Source: Legionellales bacterium (GTDB lineage Bacteria > Pseudomonadota > Gammaproteobacteria > PIVX01). From it: a DNA stretch of 7,775 bases. The translations under genes and the position numbers were made by a program. This document shows, in pieces, positions 1 to 6,628 of this stretch (positions are counted from its first letter, which is position 1; every line of letters starts with the position of its first letter). The notes beneath the pieces were generated by a model. That model did not search any database. It saw only the letters and a list, made by a program, of their open reading frames with translations, and had not been told where the DNA came from. The stretch lies in the NCBI GenBank assembly GCA_013215905.1, contig JABSQI010000076.1, positions 1 to 7,775 of the forward strand. The letters are read 5' to 3'.

Positions 1-4
1 AATT

Positions 5-943
5 ATGGGGATGTTAATAAATGGTAAATGGGTTGATAAATGGTATGATACTGTTAAAACACAAGGTAGGTTTGTTAGAGATAAATCATTATTTAGAAAT
101 TCTTTAAATACTGATACTTTCCCTATAGAAAAATCTAGATATCATCTTATTGTATCACTTGCGTGTCCTTGGGCACATCGTACAATAATTTTCAGAAAAT
201 TAAAGAAGCTTGACGAATGTATAGGGATATCTATTGTAAAACCTAAAATGGATTCAAATGGATGGGAATTTTCTTCATCTGAGATTTTTTTTAAAGACAA
301 TAAATATTTACATGAATTGTATACAAAGTCTGTGGCTAACTACACTGGTAGAGTAACAGTTCCAGTTTTATGGGATACAAAAAAAAATACTATTGTAAAT
401 AACGAATCTGCAGAAATTATCAGAATGTTTAACAATTGTTTTAATGAAATTTCTAATAATTCTTTAGACTATTACCCCAAAAAATATCGTAGTCAAATAG
501 ATAAAATAAATAAATTTATTTATAGTAAAATTAATAATGGAGTATATAAGGTTGGGTTTGCTACAAAACAAAATATATATGATAAGGAAATAAAGAGGTT
601 GTTTAGATCTATTGATTTTTTAGAATCACTTTTAGCAAAACAGCGCTACCTTATTGGGAATAATTTAACAGAAGCAGATTGGAGATTATTTACAACTCTA
701 ATAAGGTTTGATCATGTATATGTTGGTCACTTTAAATGTAATATTAAAAGGGTATATGATTATCCCAACCTCTTTAATTATTTAAAAGATCTATATCAGC
801 ATCCTGGAATAGCAGAAACGGTTAATTTAGAACATATAAAGCAACATTACTATACTAGTCATCCACTTATTAATCCTAATAGAATAGTGCCATCAGGCCC
901 AGAGGTTGATTTTACTAGCACACATAATCGAGATAAATTCTAA
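5..943 (+). CDS. yqjG: Glutathionyl-hydroquinone reductase (YqjG/ECM4-type glutathione transferase)
   Basis: Predicted cytosolic Xi-class glutathione transferase that reduces glutathionyl-hydroquinones to hydroquinone, releasing oxidised glutathione. Seen: 312 residues, close to the roughly 328 of E. coli YqjG. The catalytic motif SLACPWAHR puts the nucleophilic cysteine at C54 in an N-terminal thioredoxin-like domain. The cis-proline stretch GRVTVPVLWD (P120) and the glutathione-binding NESAEIIRMF (E134, S135) follow. The C-terminal all-helical domain holds YKVGFA (Y181), LTEADWRLFTTLIRFD, VYVGHFKCN (Y239), PGIAETVN and HYY (282-283). These tyrosines match conserved positions of the family's hydroquinone site. 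The N-terminus (MGMLINGKW) aligns with the usual family start, so the ATG at position 5 is probably right, although only four bases precede it and its ribosome site is outside the window. The protein is somewhat shorter than family members because of compact loops before C54. Nothing looks broken. Its neighbour has no evident functional link. Confidence 0.93.
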   Translation: MGMLINGKWVDKWYDTVKTQGRFVRDKSLFRNSLNTDTFPIEKSRYHLIVSLACPWAHRTIIFRKLKKLDECIGISIVKPKMDSNGWEFSSSEIFFKDNKYLHELYTKSVANYTGRVTVPVLWDTKKNTIVNNESAEIIRMFNNCFNEISNNSLDYYPKKYRSQIDKINKFIYSKINNGVYKVGFATKQNIYDKEIKRLFRSIDFLESLLAKQRYLIGNNLTEADWRLFTTLIRFDHVYVGHFKCNIKRVYDYPNLFNYLKDLYQHPGIAETVNLEHIKQHYYTSHPLINPNRIVPSGPEVDFTSTHNRDKF

Positions 944-1053
944 AGGCTAGTAATTTTGCTAATAACTCTAAATGAATTAATGTTAGCTAATAATATTTTA
1001 TTATAAAAACACTTTATTGAAATAAAATTTTCTGTTATAAATATTTTTATTTT

Positions 1054-1088
1054 CTGTAATAGTGTTTTATTACAGAGCTAAGTATAAT
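1054..1088 (+). promoter_or_regulatory. Putative promoter of the racemase-like gene with an operator-like dyad
   Basis: A perfect 8-bp inverted repeat, CTGTAATA (1054-1061) and TATTACAG (1068-1075) with a 6-base spacer, lies just upstream of a consensus -10 box TATAAT (1083-1088). The base tract 17 bp upstream of the -10 box (1060-1065) is a poor -35 element and falls inside the dyad. The start of transcription would be near 1095, about 28 bases before the ATG at 1123. No T-tract follows the dyad on either strand, so it is more like a protein-binding site than a terminator. The regulator that would bind is unknown; the adjacent LuxR-type protein is only one possibility. Confidence 0.4.
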
Positions 1089-1122
1089 TTATCAGTAATG
1101 TTTACTAGTATTGGAAAAACAA

Positions 1123-1830
1123 ATGAAAATATTATCTATAATACCTATCGCCAGTAATAGGCTTAACAATGCTTTTGCAGAAATTTTTGCAAAAGCTGTC
1201 CGTCCAGGTACGGAGGTTCATACAGTTAATATTAGAAAGGGAGCTTTAGGCATAAAAAATAGAATTGAGTCTTATGAAAGTTCATTAGAAGTTATAAATA
1301 TGATAAAAGATGCTGAGGCAAAAGGCTATGATGGGGTTCATGTAAATATTATGTTTGATCTTGCAGGGACGGAAGTTGCAAGGGAGATAGTTAGAATTCC
1401 AGTATTAGGAGCTTTTAGCCCTAATATTACAACCGTTATGGCATTAGCAAGAAAATTTTCAATAATAGCTGTTGCTGAATCTGAAGAAAGTATTTTTATA
1501 GAGCATTGTAGAAGTTACGGGGTCAGTGAGAGTTTAGCTTCAGTTCGTTCTCTAAATATCATACCTCAAGATATCAATAGTGAGAGTAATCCCAAAATTA
1601 TAAATCAAATATGTCAATTGAGTTTAAAAATAATTCAAGAAGATAAAGCGCAAGCTATAGTTCTTGGTTGTACAGCGCTATTTGATTGTGCGAAACCGGT
1701 GGCTGATTTTCTAGAAAAAACATTAAATAAAAGAATACCTGTTATTGATCCAAATGCTATTTCTATATCTTATTTAGAGATGTTGATAAGAAATAATTTA
1801 TCTCATTCACAAGCAACATATTCTATATAA
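1123..1830 (+). CDS. Asp/Glu/hydantoin racemase family protein, first catalytic cysteine replaced
   Basis: Cytosolic protein of the aspartate/glutamate/hydantoin racemase superfamily, whose members normally use two cysteines, one on each side of the substrate, to invert a stereocentre. Seen (235 aa from ATG): an N-terminal Rossmann-like start MKILSIIPIAS, a middle segment GVHVNIMFDLAGTEVARE (71-88), and the C-terminal signature IVLGCTAL with C183. Aligned with the usual CFGDPG motif, the first cysteine position is M77. The second cysteine is intact. The protein may therefore catalyse a different reaction (lyase, isomerase or one-base chemistry) or have lost racemase activity; the substrate cannot be told. 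Start choice: the open frame can begin at TTG 1111, but GGAAAA (1113-1118) sits about 5 bases before ATG 1123, and family members begin MKIL-like, so 1123 is preferred. A promoter-like element with a dyad lies upstream. The 3' end overlaps the convergent LuxR-type gene by 8 bp. Confidence 0.82.
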   Translation: MKILSIIPIASNRLNNAFAEIFAKAVRPGTEVHTVNIRKGALGIKNRIESYESSLEVINMIKDAEAKGYDGVHVNIMFDLAGTEVAREIVRIPVLGAFSPNITTVMALARKFSIIAVAESEESIFIEHCRSYGVSESLASVRSLNIIPQDINSESNPKIINQICQLSLKIIQEDKAQAIVLGCTALFDCAKPVADFLEKTLNKRIPVIDPNAISISYLEMLIRNNLSHSQATYSI

Positions 1831-2614
1831 TAGTATCTATTAGTTCAGATTTAGAATTAACATTTAGTTTATTTTTGAGATTATTAAAGTGGCTTTCTAC
1901 TGTTCTTCGTGATATTCCAAGTAAATCTCCTGTTTGGTTAGCAGATTTTCCTTGATGGTATAATTGTAAACATTGCCACTCCCTTTCGGTGATATTTTTA
2001 TCTTGATCTAAAACATTTAAGGCGTGTAATGTTGCAACTAGTCTATCTTTTTCAGAGACATATTGATAATCTTCAGTGACAAAATAGTTATCTTTTTTTG
2101 CCGAAACATCAAATTTACGTTCTTTAAAATATTCAATCACATGTATATTATCTTGCTTAAAATGATGAATGAACTTCTTTACCAAGTTAATATTATTAGT
2201 TAATTTGTCGTATATTTCAGTTGTATCTGAGCTAAAAGTATAATATCTATAAGTATCTTCATCTATTTTTTCTGCAAATGAAAAACCATGCCATAAATCA
2301 AAAGTCTTGCCGAAAATTGATTCTTCATTATTTTGTAAAAATTGCACTCCTTCATTGGAACATAGATTTAGAAATCCTTCCGGGAGATTTTTGGCATAGG
2401 AATATCTTTTATCGAAAATGAATCCATGTTTATCTATAAATTTTTCACCAAAATCTGGTCTGTTTATTGCAATGAATGCGTGTCCTTGGCTATCAGCTTC
2501 TATTATTCCGCATTGGGTTACTTTTCCTAAGACTGGACGGGATTTTTCACACCATTTGTCGAAATGATTTGTAAATTTTTCATAGCCATGAAAGAAAGTT
2601 TGTTCAAAAGACAT
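1823..2614 (-). CDS. LuxR-family HTH transcriptional regulator
   Basis: DNA-binding transcription factor. The last ~57 residues form a GerE/LuxR helix-turn-helix: ITEREWQCLQLYHQGKSANQ followed by TGDLLGISRRTVESHFNNLK and a C-terminal LNVNSKSELID (about residues 208-259 of 263). The first ~190 residues are a globular sensor-like region. It lacks the DD..D/T/K pattern of a response-regulator receiver and is not clearly an acyl-homoserine-lactone domain, so the signal is unknown. Stand-alone regulators of this size and layout are frequent in Legionella-like bacteria. Start: the frame is open to an ATG at 2638 (271 aa), but AAGGAG (2622-2627) lies exactly 7 bases before the ATG at 2614, and a consensus -10 box (2641-2646) would start transcription near 2634, downstream of the longer start. 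The 263-aa version, beginning MSFEQTFFHGYEKF, is therefore preferred. It is convergent with the racemase-like gene, overlapping it by 8 bp, and lies codirectionally downstream of the SSS transporter. Confidence 0.88.
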   Translation of the reverse strand: MSFEQTFFHGYEKFTNHFDKWCEKSRPVLGKVTQCGIIEADSQGHAFIAINRPDFGEKFIDKHGFIFDKRYSYAKNLPEGFLNLCSNEGVQFLQNNEESIFGKTFDLWHGFSFAEKIDEDTYRYYTFSSDTTEIYDKLTNNINLVKKFIHHFKQDNIHVIEYFKERKFDVSAKKDNYFVTEDYQYVSEKDRLVATLHALNVLDQDKNITEREWQCLQLYHQGKSANQTGDLLGISRRTVESHFNNLKNKLNVNSKSELIDTII

Positions 2615-2621
2615 GATACTA

Positions 2622-2627
2622 CTCCTT
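2622..2627 (-). promoter_or_regulatory. Ribosome binding site that fixes the start of the LuxR-type gene
   Basis: On the minus strand this reads AAGGAG, a near-perfect Shine-Dalgarno, with 7 bases to the ATG ending at 2614. The alternative ATG at 2638 lies upstream of this site and has no comparable element before it (its upstream sequence is AATATAATTA). The site therefore argues for dropping the first eight residues of the longest open frame. Confidence 0.75.
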
Positions 2628-2640
2628 GTCGAGGACATTA

Positions 2641-2670
2641 ATTATATTCCATGATATATATTTTAGTTAA
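2641..2670 (-). promoter_or_regulatory. Putative sigma70-type promoter of the LuxR-type gene
   Basis: Read on the minus strand, a consensus -10 hexamer TATAAT (2641-2646) is preceded, after 18 bases, by TTAACT (2665-2670), which matches four of six positions of the -35 consensus. Transcription would begin around 2634 and give a leader of about 20 bases carrying the AAGGAG site. The spacing fits, but in DNA this AT-rich a TATAAT match occurs often by chance. Confidence 0.4.
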
Positions 2671-2693
2671 TTTGGATATATAATTTTATCCGT

Positions 2694-2715
2694 AAAAATA
2701 ACAGAGTCGTTATTT
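2694..2715 (-). terminator. Possible weak intrinsic terminator after the SSS transporter gene
   Basis: On the minus strand AAATAAC (2715-2709) and GTTATTT (2702-2696) form a 7-bp stem around the loop GACTCT, and the 3' arm merges into a run of five T (2698-2694). The position, about 75 bp beyond the transporter stop and before the LuxR promoter, suits a terminator separating the two codirectional genes. The stem is AT-rich and the U-tract short, so termination may be inefficient. Confidence 0.35.
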
Positions 2716-2790
2716 AATTAAATAATAGTATCACAAAAATCGATTAATTTCAGTAGGTTGAATTGATATAGGTGTTTTGCTTACAAAAAT

Positions 2791-4269
2791 TTAATACGAT
2801 GAACTATAAGAAAGACTTTTTTGTCTGTATCGCATATTAATAAAAGTAGTTACTAATATTGGTAATATGGATACAACAACAATTGCTTGTTGTAAGCCTG
2901 GGAATTTATATTTTGCACTTAGCCATACTCCAATAAGAACAAAAGACCATCCTAGTAAAATACTAAAAAATATATAGTTTTCATTGAATTTAGTTTCTTG
3001 TTGGTTGTTATTTATCCTATATATTGCATAAGCTGATAATGGGATCAGGATATTCATTTGGCCAAAGCTAGAATGTACTAATGGTACTAGATAATTAGTT
3101 AATTCCAGATATTTTATCCAATATAGTGCACTTAATATTGCAAGGATACAAATTGTAAATATTGTTAAATATCTCTTAAATTTCCTATAAGGTAATTTTT
3201 GAAAGCTACTTTGAAAAGTATTTTGATCAGATAAGGCATGGATGATAGCTATTATTGCTACATCTGCTGAGGAAAATAGTGCAGAAGCAAACCCAACAAC
3301 TACTATCGGGAAAAGTATGGTTGCAGTAAGTTCTGAAGTATTTCTGGCAAAATATAGGAATTTTTCTAATTCAGTAATATCGTATCCCTTTGTTCTAAGT
3401 AATACAAAAGAAATTATAGGAACTGTCCAAATAAATAGTGTTTTCCAGGTTGCTCGTTTTAAACCTTTCCAGGCCTCATCTACAGATGAGCTGGCCACTA
3501 TTCTTTGCCAGCCTGTTAATTGAGTGAAGGGTCCTGTAATATTTGTAAAGAGAATTTGGATCACGAAAACTAATGCCCAGATAGGGCTGACATTTACAAA
3601 ATAAAATGAATTAACATATGTTTTTGGAGTATCAGAGTAAGGTAATAGAATGCTAAAGAGAAATATTGTTGTAATTGCTAAAAGCATTAAAGATAATTGC
3701 CATTTATCAGTTTTAACAATAGCTTTGTATCCACCAAGACGAATATAAAGCAGGACTGTAATTCCTATTATAAAAAACGCGAGTGTTTGCCAAATGGCGC
3801 TTTTTGGCATAAAAAATGTTAGAATGATTGTACCAACATATAGTTCTATAAATGCTAAACCAATATAACTTACAATTGTAATCGCTGTTATTGCTCTTGC
3901 TATTTTTTTGCTAGGAAATACTGTAGATACTAGGTCAGAGATTGTTCGGCATTTACTGAAATCAACATTACATTTTCTTACTGTATAAAAGAAAATATAT
4001 TGTCCAAGTACAAAACCTATAGGGCAAGCTAATAAAAATAGGCCGTATTCTTTTTGTGTTGATATAAAAAAGACAAGTACAGTTGCTAGTGACATGCTAC
4101 TTGCTGTGAATGTATTACCAAATTGATTCTTCGATAAATTTCGGTTCGACAGAGTAAATCCTTCCATATTAAGGTTTTCTCTATTTATCCTATAGGCACA
4201 AGTATAAAAGACCAGACTTGATGTAAGAAGCCCAATTAAAGAAAGTATCTCTGGTAATAAAATAGACAT
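2791..4269 (-). CDS. Sodium:solute symporter (SSS/SSF) family membrane transporter
   Basis: Inner-membrane secondary transporter with the LeuT-type fold, expected to couple solute uptake to a sodium gradient. Seen (492 aa): 12-13 hydrophobic segments, roughly at 4-26, 56-72, 76-97, 125-152, 158-176, 190-209, 227-247, 275-291, 315-343, 367-385, 392-417, 431-451 and 459-477. The cytoplasmic family signature GGYKAIVKTDKWQ (179-191) follows TM5. A QR-type motif, TQLTGWQRIVAS (249-260), matches the family's QxxxQR region. FASALFSSADVAII (327-340) holds paired serines S333-S334 at the position of the Na2 sodium site. The substrate (amino acid, carboxylate, nucleobase or other) cannot be read from this. 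The start is supported by AGGGAGG on the minus strand (4273-4279) just before the ATG. It lies 57 bp downstream of the DUF47 gene and is probably cotranscribed with it, although a TATAAT-like hexamer (4284-4289) could give it its own promoter. DUF47 proteins usually pair with PiT transporters; this one has no PiT signature. Confidence 0.85.
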   Translation of the reverse strand: MSILLPEILSLIGLLTSSLVFYTCAYRINRENLNMEGFTLSNRNLSKNQFGNTFTASSMSLATVLVFFISTQKEYGLFLLACPIGFVLGQYIFFYTVRKCNVDFSKCRTISDLVSTVFPSKKIARAITAITIVSYIGLAFIELYVGTIILTFFMPKSAIWQTLAFFIIGITVLLYIRLGGYKAIVKTDKWQLSLMLLAITTIFLFSILLPYSDTPKTYVNSFYFVNVSPIWALVFVIQILFTNITGPFTQLTGWQRIVASSSVDEAWKGLKRATWKTLFIWTVPIISFVLLRTKGYDITELEKFLYFARNTSELTATILFPIVVVGFASALFSSADVAIIAIIHALSDQNTFQSSFQKLPYRKFKRYLTIFTICILAILSALYWIKYLELTNYLVPLVHSSFGQMNILIPLSAYAIYRINNNQQETKFNENYIFFSILLGWSFVLIGVWLSAKYKFPGLQQAIVVVSILPILVTTFINMRYRQKSLSYSSSY

Positions 4270-4326
4270 TCGCCTCCCTGTTAATTATAAGATATTACAA
4301 CAAATAATTTATAACAAAATATGGAA

Positions 4327-5001
4327 TTATTTTGCTAATAAAAGTTGTAATTTCCCCCCAACTGTTTGTGCTCTATCGGCTAGATCGCCAGTCCAATCTA
4401 TTAGTTTATATAAAAATATGCATTCGATAGGAAGCAGGGTTTGTTCTATAGCAAATATTTTATTTCTAATAGAAACCTGAGTATGGTCTGTAATTCTTTC
4501 AATTTCATCTAATTTAACTATCATTTCAGAGATAATATTAATTTCTTTACCACTGAATCCTGTTGCTAGTAGCTCTCCAAGTTCCTGAATAGCAATATTA
4601 GCTTGTAATGAAGCTGATACAGACTCTTCAATAAATGATTTATATAAATTTTGGATTTCAGATGGGATAATAATTTTTCTGCCTATTATAATTCCTGCTA
4701 TGTCTTCTGATTTATTAGCAATGCGGTCTTGTGCATCCAAAATCCCTAAAATATCGGCTCTGGGAATTTGGGAAAACAAGCTGCGAGGTAAGTTTAATTT
4801 TAAATCTTTTTTAATGACATCTGCGTCATGCTCAAATTTGCATATTTTAATGTGGGATTTTTGAGCTGTCTCCCAGTCTTCTTTTAAGACACTTTCGATA
4901 AAAGGAATTAATTCTTTTGCACACTCTGTTGCTGTTAACATATGTTTTTGCAATGGTTCTATCGGAGATTGTCCAAAAATATTCGATAAACTAACAGACA
5001 T
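4327..5001 (-). CDS. DUF47/TIGR00153 family PhoU-like protein (Pit accessory type)
   Basis: Cytosolic all-helical protein of the PhoU-like DUF47 family (TIGR00153), whose members are usually encoded next to low-affinity PiT phosphate transporters and thought to regulate them through bound metal clusters. Seen (224 aa, normal family length): FGQSPIEPLQKHM at the N-terminus. A first metal-binding-type helix carries EHDADVIKKDLKLNLPRSLF (57-76), then a highly characteristic RADILGILDAQDRIANKSED (81-100). A second acidic helix is LDEIERITDHTQ (164-175), and the C-terminus has YKLIDWTGDLADRAQTVGGK (198-217). No signal peptide or membrane segment is seen. Start: TAGGA-like site (5010-5013) 8 bases before the ATG, with a possible promoter just upstream. 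The neighbour 57 bp downstream is a sodium:solute symporter, not a PiT protein. Either this protein serves a transporter elsewhere in the genome or it has been recruited to the SSS transporter. Confidence 0.9.
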   Translation of the reverse strand: MSVSLSNIFGQSPIEPLQKHMLTATECAKELIPFIESVLKEDWETAQKSHIKICKFEHDADVIKKDLKLNLPRSLFSQIPRADILGILDAQDRIANKSEDIAGIIIGRKIIIPSEIQNLYKSFIEESVSASLQANIAIQELGELLATGFSGKEINIISEMIVKLDEIERITDHTQVSIRNKIFAIEQTLLPIECIFLYKLIDWTGDLADRAQTVGGKLQLLLAK

Positions 5002-5025
5002 ATCTAAAATCCTATATTTGGTTAA

Positions 5026-5054
5026 ATTATAATATTGCTAATTTAGTATGTACT
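5026..5054 (-). promoter_or_regulatory. Possible promoter of the DUF47 gene
   Basis: On the minus strand a consensus -10 hexamer TATAAT (5026-5031) lies 17 bp downstream of AGTACA (5049-5054), which matches only the last three positions of the -35 consensus. Transcription would start near 5019, leaving a short leader with the AGGA ribosome site at 5010-5013. The -35 region touches the end of the small upstream reading frame, so the DUF47 gene could have its own start of transcription. The AT-rich background lowers confidence. Confidence 0.3.
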
Positions 5055-5055
5055 A

Positions 5056-5181
5056 CTACTTAACCTTTAAACAATTTGCTGAATAATATGAATTATCATT
5101 GTACTTAACAGAGGTAGGTAATGCAGCTCCCATGAGACAGATACTCGTTATGACAAAAATAAAATAATTTTTATAATTCAT
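5056..5181 (-). CDS. Possible small exported peptide (41 aa)
   Basis: Short reading frame of 41 codons, ATG to TAG. It starts MNYKNYFIFVITSICLMGAA: a short lysine-containing N-region, a hydrophobic stretch IFVITSICLMGAAL (8-21), then a polar tail with tyrosine, asparagine and lysine. That is the layout of a Sec signal peptide with an AAL-P/GAA-like cleavage region, or of a single-span membrane peptide. C15 is not in a good lipobox (residues -3 to -1 are T-S-I). AAGAG lies 8 bases before the ATG, a passable ribosome site. It is codirectional with the DUF47 gene, 54 bp upstream. No family is recognised. In DNA this AT-rich, a frame of this length can occur by chance; the signal-like order and the ribosome site are the only support. 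Confidence 0.4.
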   Translation of the reverse strand: MNYKNYFIFVITSICLMGAALPTSVKYNDNSYYSANCLKVK

Positions 5182-5582
5182 TTCTTTAGCTCTTACAAAA
5201 AATTGATGTTTACAGATTTTAACTTATATAGTTATTTATTAAAAGCAAAAGCTGTAGTTAAAATATTCATTTTGATAAAAATATAGCGTATTAGTTATTA
5301 AAGTTGTTTTTTGGTAATTATATTTTACTTTTTCACAATATTATTATTGAGTCCTTTGGAATTTTTTACTGCACTTTATTAATTATTACCAAAACTATTT
5401 TAGCTATTAACAATTTTCATACTTACAATTAATTCTGCCAGAATAATTCTTAGTATTATTTAGGCTCGCTAGATATGAGCTCTAGGATGGCAATTGTTTA
5501 AATATTAACTAAATCATTTCATAATTTTATTCTAGGCTAGACTTATCTATATAGGTTAATCAGACGTTAAAGGAATAGTTGA
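5182..5582. other. Non-coding interval between divergent transcription units, with inverted repeats
   Basis: About 400 bp with no convincing gene or RNA. It separates the minus-strand transporter cluster from the plus-strand phosphatase gene and presumably holds both upstream control regions. Visible structure: a perfect 10-bp inverted repeat TTTTGGTAAT (5309-5318) / ATTACCAAAA (5385-5394) with a 66-base interval; a 13-bp palindrome ATTCTG-C-CAGAAT (5432-5444), the most operator-like element; and a CTAGA (5469-5473) / TCTAG (5481-5485) dyad. No promoter with both good -10 and -35 boxes could be assigned to the phosphatase gene; TATATA at 5548-5553 is a weak candidate. Confidence 0.5.
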
Positions 5583-6548
5583 GTGCCTGAAAAACAAAAG
5601 CCAGATAATTTCCATGGAATAGGAATATTAATTGATCCTAGGACACAAAAACCTTTTAAGGGTAAAATATTTGGATCACAACAGCCAGGTTATGATAATG
5701 CAGGTGATATTAATGATAATATGATGTTAGCTAACATATTGAATTCGCAATTACCATTGAATGAACTTCAACGTAAGTTCAATATTGATAATGAATTGTT
5801 GCAACAATTGCAATATATAAAAGAAGAAGATATAGGTTGTATTTATAGTTTATCTAATGAAGAAAGCGACAGAAAGCCAGCTTTATTAAAGAAATTATGG
5901 GAGACTTATTTTGGTATTCAAAATAAAAGCAATTTTTACCATACAGAGCTTTATCATGATGGACAATTTATATCTACAGCTATAGAAGATTTTAAGCCTC
6001 CTAGCCTAGCACAATTATTGGCAATAACAAGAGACTCTGTAAAAATGGTCAGGTCAGGAGAAAATGTTCTGGTTCATTGTGGTTATGGTGCTGGTAGAAC
6101 TGGTACAGTTTTGTCTGCTATATATATGGCTGTATCTGGTTGTAATGATAAAGATGCAATAAAATATATTAGAGCAAACTATAATGATGAAGCTGTTGAG
6201 AGGACGGAGCAAGAAAAAGTCTTGGCTGAGTTTCACCAAGAGTTAGGATTAAAAGCTATTGAGTATTTAAAAAAGAATTTTGCTAGTTCACACAATTCCT
6301 CAGAAATTATTGCTATATTATCTGACTATAGAAATGAATATATAGATAATACAAATGAAAATTTAGTTAATGATACCTCTAATCTGATTTTAGATGAGCT
6401 CAGAAAAAATCCGGCATTGGTAAATAGTGATTTTCTGAAAAATTTACCTATAACGATAAAAAATAGTGTTGAAAATAAATTACCAGATATTGCAGTTAAA
6501 AATACTAGTATCTTATTACAAACAGTTCAAGAAACTACAAAAAAATAG
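5583..6548 (+). CDS. Protein tyrosine/dual-specificity phosphatase-like protein (CX5R), probably the N-terminal part of a split gene
   Basis: Cysteine-dependent phosphatase of the tyrosine/dual-specificity superfamily. Seen (321 aa): the P-loop LVHCGYGAGRTGTVLSA with H165, nucleophile C166 and R172; a likely general acid D136 in IEDFKPPS, the usual D-x-x-x-P loop before the P-loop; and a Q-loop-like ERTEQEKVLAEF (Q210). The phosphatase domain covers about residues 75-225. The first ~50 residues (HGIGILIDPRTQKPFKGKIF, then GSQQPGYDN) are an unassigned N-terminal region, and the last ~95 are helical and polar. The P-loop has no lysines, unlike PTEN-type lipid phosphatases, so a protein substrate is somewhat more likely. 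Start: GTG at 5583 with AAGGA (5570-5574) 8 bases upstream. No signal peptide or membrane segment is present. The frame ends at TAG immediately after seven A, and the -1 frame continues into the next reading frame, so the stop may be the result of a frameshift. Modular phosphatases of this kind in intracellular bacteria are often secreted effectors; that role is inferred. Confidence 0.82.
   Translation: MPEKQKPDNFHGIGILIDPRTQKPFKGKIFGSQQPGYDNAGDINDNMMLANILNSQLPLNELQRKFNIDNELLQQLQYIKEEDIGCIYSLSNEESDRKPALLKKLWETYFGIQNKSNFYHTELYHDGQFISTAIEDFKPPSLAQLLAITRDSVKMVRSGENVLVHCGYGAGRTGTVLSAIYMAVSGCNDKDAIKYIRANYNDEAVERTEQEKVLAEFHQELGLKAIEYLKKNFASSHNSSEIIAILSDYRNEYIDNTNENLVNDTSNLILDELRKNPALVNSDFLKNLPITIKNSVENKLPDIAVKNTSILLQTVQETTKK
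6539..6545 (+). other. Slippery A7 run at the split between the phosphatase and coiled-coil frames
   Basis: Seven consecutive A are read as ACA AAA AAA TAG, which is exactly the A-AAA-AAA register of a -1 slippery heptamer. A -1 shift gives AAA AAA ATA GAT TCT and continues without a stop to 7489, joining K321 to IDSIIEINSES and then the downstream coiled-coil frame (635 aa in total). The -1 frame is open from 6509 onward, so it overlaps the end of the phosphatase frame. The next 13 bases form the palindrome AATAGA-T-TCTATT (6544-6556), too tight for a strong hairpin, and no strong internal Shine-Dalgarno lies 10-15 bases upstream. Alternatives are a real 1-base deletion from an A8 run, transcriptional slippage, or a base-calling error. 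Confidence 0.65.
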
Positions 6549-6628
6549 ATTCTATTATTGAAATAAACTCAGAGAGTGCTTCAATTAGAAAATTATCTCT
6601 TCCAAATGATTTTAAGATTTTATTTGTT

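Noticed and set aside
982..1003. Short AT-only dyads (TTAGCTAA, ATAATATTTTATTAT) after the YqjG-type gene as a terminator
   Set aside because: Stems of 4-6 A/T pairs without a clean T-tract are too weak to call in this composition.
1111..1122. TTG at 1111 as the start of the racemase-like gene
   Set aside because: The bases after it (GGAAAA) serve better as the ribosome site for ATG 1123, and the family begins at the MKIL-type segment.
3242..3523. 93-codon plus-strand open frame
   Set aside because: It lies wholly antisense inside the SSS transporter gene, which has clear family motifs over the same bases; it is a shadow frame.
5206..5286. 26-codon plus-strand frame opening with ATG in the divergent interval
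   Set aside because: No ribosome binding site upstream, no recognisable pattern, and such short frames are expected by chance.
6054..6239. 61-codon minus-strand open frame
   Set aside because: Antisense to the phosphatase P-loop region, whose coding is unambiguous; cysteine/serine/threonine-rich composition is typical of a shadow.
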